A DNA stretch of 64,000 bases from Ulota crispa (lineage: Eukaryota > Streptophyta > Bryopsida > Orthotrichales > Orthotrichaceae). The position numbers and the translations under genes are program-made. Position 1 is the first letter of the stretch, and each line of letters begins with the position of its first letter. Shown one piece after another: positions 54,601 to 64,000 of this stretch. Below the pieces are notes generated by a model, which searched no databases, was not told the DNA's origin, and saw nothing but the letters and a program-made list of their open reading frames with translations. The stretch is taken from contig OY987247.1 of the NCBI GenBank assembly GCA_963920765.1, positions 1,922,001 to 1,986,000 of the forward strand. The letters run 5' to 3'.

Positions 54601-57600
54601 TGGGAGCATTGGTGGCAAGGCAGCTGACTTTTTGGGGTCGAAAGACGAGGGTTATCACAGTGTCGTGGATCGTAGAAATCTGAAAGATGAAAACAGGTCC
54701 AGGAAAGCCATCAGTGGTGATAGATCATCTGGAAATGAGCAAGATAAGTCTTTAGTAGATTCCGAAGGAGGCATCGGACAGAGCACAAAGGTTGGGTCAT
54801 TCGTCATTAGTGTAGGAGTCCAGGAGGAGGTACGTTTAAGGCGCCATGGCAGTGACACGGACAGGAATCCAAAGCCAAGTAAGCGACGGCGCTCTGCACA
54901 AGAGTTTTCCGAAATTTCGTACAAGTATTATAGTGAATCCTTTTGTGGATTCAATGAGCGACTGCCAGACGGTTTCTACGATGCGGGCCGGGATCGGCCC
55001 TTTTCCTCCTTAGAGGCTCTTGAAAAGGAGCAACCTTCCTTCAATTCAAGGGAGGTCATCCTTGTTGACAGGTAGGTACAACCGTTTGGACTGCAGTCAA
55101 GGGGGTAGAAGGTTAGGCAGGTTTTAATAACATGATGGACGATTCTTGGCTTTGTGGTTACCGATTTCGCTCACTCCTGTCTTCTAGTAGCCCTTCTATG
55201 AGCTTATTGCTTCTCAATGGTTTTATTTAGCCCTTTCATTAGGTTGTTGTTGTTGTTGCTTTTCTGGTATTGCTATGGCCTCAAACGGTTCTGATTGGAC
55301 CATGAGCATCTAGCTGTTCCTGTTTTTTTTCGACAGTGTGCGTTGTCAGCAATTATCCCTCTTACTATAATACGCAGAGAGCAAGTGCTCCTCAGAGAAT
55401 TTTGGCGTACAGATGCAGTTCTTTATTGCTCCTTGGTGAACCTAGTCTTTACTATTTTTCTCTCGTGAGCTGGAGTTCATCCACTGTACAGCTCATGGAT
55501 GCCTACAATGATGAGCTCACTTGTTTTTCTTGTGTGGTATAGGGAGAGGGATGAAGATTTGGACGAGATTGCACTTTCAGCTCAGCAGCTTCTTGGGAGG
55601 TTGGGGTTCCCATTGCTCAAGAATGGTGACGAGCAGGCAAAGAAAGATGTGACAATGGACACTTTTCAGAGGATAACAATGTTGGCTCTCTTTGTTTCTG
55701 ACTGTTTCGGTGGGAGTGACAAAACTCAAAATGTTACCAATATGCGCCGAGCTGCACTCGGAGGCACTGCGGGGGCTCCTTTCGTTTGCTCTTGCAGCTC
55801 GAGTTTGAGTGTAGAAAATTCTATCGGATCTGTAGATGATAGTATGGGGTCACGACCTGGGGCTGCAGTTCCAAGTGTGCACTTTCTTTGTGAAACTGCG
55901 GTGAAGTATTTGAAAGCCCAGAGGGGATCAAATGTGCTTCCTCTTGGGTCTCTACGATTTGGCGTATGCCGGCATCGTGCAATACTGCTCAAGGTTTGTA
56001 CGAGGTTATATTATCCCCTTCTACTGGGCATTTTTACTCAGAGTAACCAAATTGCATGTAGAAACTCCCTTCTTCTTTGTGGTAGGGGTAATAGTTTTTT
56101 ACTGTGAATCCCTATCATGAACGGTTTGTGGCTATGATTATTTTGAATATGCTGACTGTTGTTGGTGACTTGTGTGTCTCCTAATTTATATACCGAGTTC
56201 AGGTAAGTATTACTCTTATTGCCATGATCAGAATATGTATATTCTGGTAGACAGAAAATTGCAGTCCATGATTGACTGAGTCCTTGCGTGTGCAGTACTT
56301 GTGTGACAGAGCAGATCCCGTAATTCCATGTGAGCTGGTTCGGGGCTATTTAGATTACATGCCACATGCCTGGAATGTCATTTTGGTGGAGAATAATAAC
56401 AGCAGCGTTCGTATTTTGGTTGATGGATGTCGTCCATTAGACATCCGCCACGAAAGAGATCCGGAGTACTTCTGCAGGTATTTTTCTTGACTGAGTTTGG
56501 ACAATTATTTTGGCTTGCCAGTTGAGTTCCTTGTGAACGATTTAAATTGATTTCGAGGATGTTTGCTTGGATCCAATATGCTTTGAGTGTTATAATAAGG
56601 TGCTACATTCTTTCAGCTACAGATGTATGGTCTTACACCAATGGAGTGAATTTAGATACTTGTATTTCGGTATGAGCATGTTGAAGTCTTGCTTCTACTC
56701 ATTTTGCGCGCTAATCAAGCATTGATGGCTGCTTACAAAGACTGCTGTGTATTCTCGCCATTATTGGGGTTTGTCGTGCAGGTACATTCCTCTAAAGCGG
56801 TTTCTCTTGCCATCCTCTTCGCTTGGGGATCAGTTTTTATCAAATAGTGGCATTCCTTCTCCCGTCTTGTTTGAGGAGATTGGTCAAGGTGCTTCAGGAG
56901 CTTCTGTTCGTCGCTGTAAATTCGGAGAAGTGACGGCTGCAGCAAAGGTTTTCACTTTCCCAAATCATGCAATCTTGACAATTTCTGACGATGAATATTT
57001 TCCTCGTGATTGTTTGGGAAGTACAATTCAGAATCTATTTCATTTTTCAGTAGGCTTTTGTTGCGCCTATGTACTCCAAATTTCTGTTAATGGTCCTGGT
57101 ATGATTCAATAATTGATAGTTCATCGAATGCCCGATCTTTAAGGTTGAGATTGGTTTAATATATTATTAATTTTTGTCTTCTGCAATAGCAGTACTCACT
57201 TCTCTATTTATTGAATGATCTTGCATTTGCTTTTGACAGGTACGGCAACTTACAAGTGTTGGAGAAAGCTTGTCTGGAAGGGGCCCAGAAAGCAGCTGCT
57301 TAAGTGAATTGCGCATACTTTGCAGCCTTGGCAAACATCCTTGTATCGTTTCTCTATATGGCCATCAGTTTGTCTCTCGGTCGGATTCAGGTTCTCAGCT
57401 TATCATCTACATGGAGCATGTCAAGGGAGGCTCTTTAGAGGTATTTCTTACTTTCCACGATGCACGTGGAGCTTGTGTTCCCTCTAGGATGAAGTGGGAA
57501 TTCATTGCTCGACATCACCTACATCGCCTTATTATCTCCAACAGATGTGCATATTGGAATGCTTCAAATCTAGAAATTACCGTATGATTGATGTGCGTTA

Positions 57601-59353
57601 ATTGCTTTTTTAACAGTTCGAATTTGTGTGAACAGGGTGTAATCAAGGAAGTGGCTAAGGAAGGGAAAAAATTCATGTCTCCCAGGCTTGCTTGCCAGGT
57701 GGCAAGAAATGTAGCATGTGGTTTAGGAATGCTGCACTCCAAAGGCATTCTTCATAGGGACATTAAGAGTAGCAACGTGCTGGTTGATATGGACTCTCAA
57801 CAAGGTCCTGATGGAGGACCCATTGTGAAATTATGCGATTTTGATAGTGCTGTCCCGATGAGCTCATCAGCTGCTCATACATGCTATTTGGCTCATCGTG
57901 GCGTTCCACCTGTTGACGTCTGTGTTGGAACACCTCGTTGGATTGCTCCCGAAGTTCTGCAAGCTATGTATGGGAAACATACTTATGGATTGGTACGTAA
58001 ATCCTTCCTACAATGAAGTATTTTATGAGCATTGTACTCTAGGCCTTTTGTCCTCGCACGTAATGCTTAAGTTGGTTCTGTTTGTCTTTCTGGAGGACTT
58101 CATATTTGACGGTAGGCTAATGTGGTCATTTTTTGGGAGTTGATCACCATTACTGCTTTTGGATGTTCCTGTTGCATTTGGAATGAGTTGTAACTCATTC
58201 AGAAAATTCTTATATTCCTATTATCTTTTTGCCCTGTTGTACGTTTCAGGAGATTGCTACTAACAATCCAATTGTTCATTGCGGATCACTGATGGCTTCA
58301 TTTGTTGCAGGAAGCGGATGTGTGGTCTTTTGGCTGCCTGTTAGCTGAATTACTCACTCTTGGAGTTCCATATTCAGGGCTCAATGAGTCGGAGGTCCAC
58401 TCTTGTATTCAGGTAAAACGTTGGATCTGAGTCTCGGTAACTTGCCTGCAACTTGGTTTGTATTAAGAGTAGGTCGTTTTTGTCACGACTGCTCATAGTT
58501 TAGACGTTTTGCTACAGCATACAGAAAGTACAGCTGAACCGATATAGGGTGTTGTTTAAGGCCCAATTTTTTACTTCGTGGCATTTTCGGCTATTGCTAG
58601 TAAAACCTATGTTTTTTTTTAGCAGGTTTGATTTGGCATGAAAACCTTCTAAAATTCTTGTTCACTAATAGAACTCTTGTGTTCAAGAACTACCATGCAT
58701 TAGAGGTTGTCACTTTTTCTCTTACTTTTGTCACGCAGAGATTCTCAATTCAAATCCAAGTCTATAGAACACACATAACGTATTCTACTTTAGGTTCATC
58801 CTACCTCCCATTTGGAGCCAAAGTGATAAATCGAACAATGATTCTTCTAGTTTTCTCTTGATTGCCAGTCATGTGTATTTGACCTAATTTCATCTTGTGT
58901 GGAGGAATGGATAGTATGATCTAACATGTTTGGATTGGACGTTTGTGGATTCAGATGGGCCAACGTCCTCATTTATCAGCAGAGCTGGAGAATCTGGTGG
59001 CGCAACCCTTTCCAAAGAAGAAGCCTGCAACTGATGATATCGAGGTCCTTAGAGTGTTGGTGAAACTGTTCCATTCCTGCACAAAGGCAAATCCTTCGCA
59101 ACGTCCCACTGTTAAGGAGATCTTTACCACGCTTTCCGAGATTTCTAGGCCTGCCTTAATCAGTGTGGATCCACCGTTTCAAGAGGAGGCTGCTGCTGAT
59201 GAACCCTCGAACGTCCAGGGGACTGGTCCAAACATTCTAAAGCCCCTCGTGGAGGGACCTGTGATAAACGAGGCAGGGTTGCCCTGCAGTTGTGGAGGAA
59301 AGAAGTGCACAAATTGTGAATCAAAAAGCGTCCCAGAAGCCAAGGCTGCTTGA
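51684..59353 (+). CDS. LRR / EDR1-like / Raf-like protein kinase, 12 exons
   Basis: Resembles the plant LRR kinase represented by Arabidopsis At1g04210. Exons: 51684-52324, 52705-52969, 53689-53866, 54058-54275, 54380-55071, 55543-55993, 56296-56477, 56782-56947, 57240-57440, 57636-57992, 58311-58412, 58955-59353; about 1283 residues. Order: an acidic N-terminus; intracellular-type LRRs (residues about 110-310, e.g. LEELDLSFNKLRALPKEISG); a basic KARQDRLNNSRK stretch; an EDR1-like block with CRHRAILLK (about 807-815) and VRILVDGCRPLDIR; then the kinase: GQGASGASVRR loop, Lys931, HRDIKSSNVLV (Asp1040), DFD (Asp1066) and GTPRWIAPE (1098-1104). DFD instead of DFG is, as I recall, shared by this family. 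A Cys-rich tail CSCGGKKCTNC follows. No signal peptide or membrane segment, so cytosolic. The join 53866/54058 needs a GC donor (AAAG|GCGGGT) and is the weakest. Start ATG chosen as the first in the open frame. Confidence 0.88.
53291..53366 (+). mobile_element. Internal fragment of element A in kinase intron 2
   Basis: 76 bp nearly identical to 15303-15379 in element A ('aaatggatttctaat.tgg', CTCCAAGCTCTAGTGTATTT, GAGGCTCATTTTCAAGATCT). No TTAA termini surround it, so it is a fragment, not an insertion of a whole element. Just before it a 23-bp word (CCTAAAACCTTTTG.CGAATT) is tandemly repeated at 53238 and 53261. Confidence 0.7.
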
Positions 59354-60756
59354 TTTTTTATCAAAAATAGCAATTATGAATTGTGGGAATTTGATGAGGA
59401 GTGATTCAGAATCCTCTCGTGATAGCCAGATTTTTTCACTAAGTGAAACAGGATGGAGTTAACGCTGTTGCAGAAACGCCAAGACTTGGTGTTTGTAGTT
59501 CCTGATCGTTCCAGGAGCGTCTCTCAGGGCAGCAGGGATCCAGTGATAACATGTTGCCGGTATTCAATTCTTAGCCCTTGCACTACTGTACAATATTTTC
59601 CTTTGAGAAAGCAATTTGCCTGTTGGACTTATGCATGAATTCTAAGTTTCCACTGCAACTCTTTGGACAGTCCTGGTTGAGGTACACGTATGTGAAGAGA
59701 TGCAAGCAGATCTTTCTTGGACTTCGCAAGCAAGAATTTGTGTTTGGGGTGCTTGTTAAGTTGGTATTTTCATCTCTGGGTTAACGTACCATGAAAGGTG
59801 GGGTACTATCTAGAAGCGGTAATTGATCTCAGTTGAATAGGCAGTAATCTCCAAAGTCTTATCAAAGAGAACACCAGGAAAGCCCATACGAATTGGAGGT
59901 CGATTTTGAAACAATGTGGACCTTCATACTCATGAAAGCCAATCTTATTTCAATGTTGATTTCATATCAATGCAAATAAAATGTTGAATCAAACATTGAA
60001 ATTGGCCTTGCAACCATGTTTGAAAAAGCATCGGTGCATTGTTATTTTATAGATGATGTGATTGAATGTTCACTTCAAGTGAATCTCAAACACGAAAGTT
60101 AGTATAGAAACAATATTAGAGTAGATATAACGTTATGGATTTTCTATGGGGTTTTCTCATACCGAAGTGTGGACAATGGAGTTGATTCACTGAATGTTTT
60201 TTCAGGCATATGTGATTTTATGTGCAGGTTTTTATGAAGGCGTAAAATTGGTCCAAAATCAGAACTTGTGTATGGACTTTTGGAGGCCATAAGATTGGCC
60301 TTTTGACTGGTGGAGAGAAGGGCGAACAAGGTGGTGTAGTTATCATTAGATTAGTAGAAGACATGTCAACTAATAGTGTGTGTATACCAAATACTGTAAA
60401 GGATAGTTTGTAACATTTTTGAACTTTCTTTTATGGTTATTACAAAAGTTTTCTAGGTAGTGTTACCTATGTATAACGAGGTCAAGATGAACCATTCAGT
60501 TGAAGTTCCTTTACCTTCTTTCCACGCTATTTAAGCTTGCATTTTGAAATAGAAAAATGGAAATGACATGATGGAATTAAGAATTCTACTATGAATTTGT
60601 AGGGTACTTAAAAGAGGATTTTAAACCATTGAGAATGATGGATGTGAACTTCTTTGGACAATATTTGAGGACAACCTATAAGTCAAGTCAAAAGACATGG
60701 CGATTTCGAACCACCATCACAAACACCAAGAATTTTATAAAATGGTTTGAATATGA

Positions 60757-61615
60757 GAATTGATATGTGCACACCTGGGGTTTGGTATAAGGTATATACA
60801 CCTTTCTTCGACCAGTCTCCAAAGCCAACCCCTGGGGTTTGAGCTATGTTTGAGGTGTTCACCACTCATTGTGAACCCAAAATGGAGTTGGAAATGTCAC
60901 TTGCACAAGCAAATCTTACCACATGTTAATTTAGGAGCTAGTTTGGGGGGTTAGGATTGGGACTGTCAAGTACATGTATAGGAGCATATTCAAGCAATTT
61001 CAAGGTTAGTTTACAATTGCTTTTAGGGTCTTATGTGCTGCAACTTTGCCCTTTAATATAAAATATTCTACAATTTTTTTATCCACAAAATTGACGTTCC
61101 ATAATAGCTTGTTGAAAGGGCTAATCCTACAAAAAAGAATCCTGAACTTTCTGAGACCATGCGGTACCCCCAAACCTTTAAATGGTTGATTATGGGTATA
61201 CATATCTTATGCACACTTAGGGTTTGATATATACACATTAGGGGTGGGATAAATTTTAGATATTTACTGTCAACAAGTTGAATTTGAAAAATTTGAATTT
61301 GAATTTGAATTTGGATTTAGAGGTCTTGATACAGGCTATGACTACATAGAAGGTTACTATTAAAAAGTGCCTAATAGAAAAGCTTAGATAGGGAGCAAAT
61401 CATTACTTTTATCCTTGTTTATATAAAAACTAAGCTTTTCCCCTGACATATACTTAATTGTAACCTCCTATATAATTTTAGACTAAAGAAAAGTCTCTTA
61501 ATCCAAATCTGAATTCAAATTTTCAAGTTCAACTTATTGATGATAGTTATCTAAAATTTACCTCAGCCCCCGGTGTGCATATATCAAACCCAGGGTTGCA
61601 CGTATCAATTCCCTT
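60757..61615. mobile_element. Inverted-repeat element of about 860 bp with a palindrome-arm relative inside
   Basis: Left GAATTGATATGTGCACACCT and right (reverse complement GGAATTGATACGTGCAACCC) form TIRs of about 33 bp continuing 'ggggtttggtata' / 'gggtttgatata'. A second inverted pair (61195-61300 and 61500-61615) gives an inner hairpin of about 110-bp arms. Between them, 60850-61130 is a diverged relative of the right palindrome arm (45780-46010): 'cacttgcacaagcaaat', 'caaggttagttta', TTCCATAATAGCTTGTTGAA. Confidence 0.5.
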
Positions 61616-61643
61616 TTAATATGAGGCTGTGGTTTTGTTCCAT

Positions 61644-62177
61644 TTTATGAACTAACTATTCTTGAGATATTTTCAAAATGATCAACAAACCAAACTTGCT
61701 TACAAAAAGTGCTTCTATATAGATGTCATATGTCATTTCTACATAGGTGTTTGTGTCGTTTTTTCTTTAGTTGCTAAAAATATTCTCCCATGACGTATTA
61801 TTTCCTATAATTAAAAGTATCTCTCTTTTCTTTGAATATGTATAAAGATCCATTAGAAAATGTACTATGGAATAATGCTGTGCCGTAGATGTGTGAATAA
61901 GAGGTGTAGATTTTGATGTTTAAAATGTATCTATACCATTGCATTTACCACTACAATCACTAATACATTAACATAAATTCGAAACTCAAGTTGTAAATTT
62001 ATTTCTAAATTTGATTAGAAACAAATCATTGATTATTCGGTAGTGGAATTTATGAAAATGAATGTGGACTTGGACCCAAACTCATTGTATTAATAATGTA
62101 GATTTTTAATAAATTTTAACAATAAAACACTTGAAATATCATGAAGTTATTTAAATTAATATCATAAAAATATCAAT
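61644..62177. other. AT-rich DNA, nothing recognised
   Basis: No open frame of note and no clear repeat termini. Confidence 0.4.
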
Positions 62178-62710
62178 TTAACCCCTAAAGTCCCAAGCTG
62201 CGCTATTATTTTCATTTTTTTGTTCTTAGCTTTACATTCCAAAGACGTGGATTGTAAGTTGGATTTTTTGCAACTTACCTAGAATTTAGTAGTAGGCAAG
62301 TTGCGATACTTTCTTTTTTAGTTTAGAATTTTGTTTACAAGTTTTTTCTTGCCTAAGAACTTTTAGATATATGCATGGCAGCTTATTAGGTTATAAATGG
62401 CAACTTTTAAATTTAGTTCATATATTCTTCAATTATGTGAAATGGTGATGTCTAACATCAATCTTTCATAGTTGTTTTAGGGTTTAGGGATAATGCTAAA
62501 CTTGGACATTTGCAAAGTGTACACTAACAATTTTATTAAGAAGCCATTGAAAAACTATTTAGTACATTTGTACAAGTGCCAAACCCTGCCATGACACAAT
62601 AACTACAAGTAGTTGTTTGAGGGAGGGCAAGTGAGTAAAAAGCACATTTACACTTTGCATTATAGCTAGGTGGGGGGAATCAAATATGATTGATGGCTAC
62701 TCAAGATATT
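62178..62710. mobile_element. TTAA-type left terminus without a visible partner
   Basis: TTAA-CCCCTAAAGTCCCAAGCTG at 62178 has the family's left-end sequence, but no inverted end appears before the next element starts at 62711. It may be a solo end or an element whose right end lies beyond the window with the 62711 element nested in it. Confidence 0.45.
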
Positions 62711-63437
62711 TTAACCCCTAAAGGCCCAAGGGCCCTTTTTGGGGACAAATGGAATTTTGGGCATGTACCTATGGCTAAATTACTTTGTGTGATTTTCTAA
62801 AACTTTTATAGAAGGTGAGGAATTCAAAGATCTACATGGAAATATAAAAAAATCTTCATTCCAACATTTATTGAAGAAGTTGAAAATGAATAACTGAAAA
62901 ATAGGGGACTCCGGGCAGCCCAAAAACTTCTGTAAAAATTGCGTTTTTTTCAAATAAAAATCTGAAATAGATTCTTTAGACTTATATAGACGTGGGGAGC
63001 TTTGAATCATTCAATTCTAATAGATGAGAGGAAAGTTATGAGAAGTTTTAGTTTGCGGGTAGGTGTGATTTTGAGAGAAATCACACCTACCCGCAAACTA
63101 AAACTTCTCATAACTTTCATCTCATCTATTAGAATTGAATGATTCAAAGCTCCCCACGTCTATATAAGTCTAAAGAATCTATTTCAGATTTTTATTTGAA
63201 AAAATGCAATTTCTACAAAAGTTTTTGGGCTGCCTGGAGTCCCTTGTTTTTCAGTTATTCATTTTCAACTTCTTCAATAAATGTTGGAATGAAGATTTTT
63301 TTTATATTTCCACATAGATCTTTGAATTCCTCACCTTCAATAAAAGTTTCAAAAAATCACACAAAGTAGTTTAGCCATAGGTACATGCCTAAAATTCCAT
63401 TTGTCCCCTAAAGGGACAATGGGCCTTTAGGGGTTAA
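62711..63437. mobile_element. piggyBac-type palindrome (fold-back MITE), 727 bp
   Basis: TTAA-CCCCTAAAGGCCCA at both ends in inverted orientation; the two halves (62711-63071 and 63077-63437) are almost complete reverse complements, about 95% alike, meeting at a spacer of a few bases (near 63074). The mirrored 76-codon frames on opposite strands are consequences of the palindrome. The structure is like 43284-47416 on a smaller scale. Confidence 0.85.
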
Positions 63438-63629
63438 TGTGAAGTCCCATCAACAACAGGGGAGCATGTCAAATTGCACCTCACTTCAAAGGCAATTTTG
63501 CATTTTGAAATTTTGGTTACTTTTTAAATTTTCCTCTTTGTTTTTACCATAGAGTTTTAGCACAACCAAATTTTAGATAGAGATTTTGCTAAATTTAGCC
63601 AAATTTATTACAGCTGGTCACAAGTGGCC

Positions 63630-64000
63630 CCTCGGGGGTCAAGTGGGGTTTCTCAGGGGCCAAGTGGGGTTTCGGACATGTATTTACAACTAAACTGCTT
63701 TGTATGATTTTTTGAATCTTTTATGGAAAATGGGGAATTTAAAGATCTGCATTAGCATCTAATTTTTCTTTATTCCGACATTTATTGAAGAAGTTAAGCA
63801 AGAATTTATCAAAACAAGGGAAGGAGGGGTAGTTTGGGCACATACTTTCCTTTGTAAGTGGGTGTTGACTCCTGAGGGTCAGCCCTTTTGAGCACAAGGT
63901 GTGGACACTTGGGCAAAGGGAAGTGGAGTGGAAGGAACTTGTCTTTGGGGACTTCCAACCCTCTATTACTTTTGCCTCTTGTAAAATTTGGTTCTTTCAT
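63630..64000. mobile_element. Partial relative of the 62711 palindrome, cut by the window end
   Basis: After CCAAGTGGGGTTTCGGACATG the text follows the half-element of 62711-63071 ('ctaaactgctttgt.tgatttt', 'aaagatctgcat', 'acatttattgaagaagtt') with about 80% identity. The TTAA terminus is replaced by a repeated 'caagtggggttt' word. Continues past the window. Confidence 0.55.

Noticed and set aside
57827-57850. LRR-kinase as a dead pseudokinase because of DFD instead of DFG
   Set aside because: Lys931, HRD Asp1040 and the first Asp of DFD are present, and the DFD form is, as I recall, a trait of this plant family; activity cannot be ruled out.
1-64000. LTR elements, rRNA, tRNA genes and CRISPR arrays
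   Set aside because: Looked for characteristic motifs by eye and found none convincing; a covariance-model or profile search would be needed to exclude tRNAs or decayed copies.

Overview
The window looks like nuclear DNA of a land plant, most likely a seedless one (bryophyte or lycophyte; the exact group is not resolved). The evidence is GT-AG introns of about 80-840 bp, a plastid-type cystathionine gamma-synthase carrying a plant MTO1-like peptide, a P-L-S class PPR protein of the style common in mosses and lycophytes, a plant-type LRR + EDR1-like + Raf-like kinase, and long AT-rich intergenic stretches full of short inverted-repeat elements.

Host genes, left to right: a small basic DUF2423/LLPH-like protein (1858-2697, minus, 2 exons); cystathionine gamma-synthase CGS1 (9874-14231, plus, 11 coding exons, 546 aa); an intronless, disrupted copy of an AAMP-like WD40 gene (15700-16880, minus); GINS subunit PSF2 (21578-23709, minus, 7 exons, 214 aa, first intron GC-AG); an HDHD3-like HAD phosphatase-fold protein (29331-30741, minus, 3 exons, 282 aa); an orphan membrane-protein-like exon (34671-34893, minus); a PPR protein (35608-36969, minus, 453 aa, one exon); and a large LRR/EDR1/kinase gene (51684-59353, plus, 12 exons, about 1283 aa). 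All exon joins were derived by reading frame, splice dinucleotides and recalled family sequences. The genes are unrelated housekeeping or regulatory loci, with no operon-like organisation.

The spaces between genes are dominated by one theme. Many short elements begin TTAA-CCC(C/T)T(A/G)AA..GCCC and end in the reverse complement, each end carrying TTAA. TTAA target duplication followed by CCC termini is the hallmark of the piggyBac superfamily. The window also holds a piggyBac transposase relic (40584-42374) inside a roughly 6.1 kb stretch (37207-43287) whose TTAA ends resemble the short elements. The transposase keeps a single reading frame across 1.8 kb but has about nine TAG/TGA stops and no TAA. 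Several family members are fold-back palindromes: 62711-63437, and 43284-47416, the latter with 1,672-bp arms around an assembly gap. A 36-bp tandem array built on the TTAA terminus lies at 24110-24325.

Other repeats are a fold-back element at 3148-4296, several unrelated MITE-like elements, a dispersed AT-rich repeat (5.4, 48.9-49.6 and 50.2 kb) and five local tandem duplications of about 180-430 bp, one of which duplicates part of a PSF2 exon. I recognised no LTR element, rRNA, tRNA or CRISPR array.
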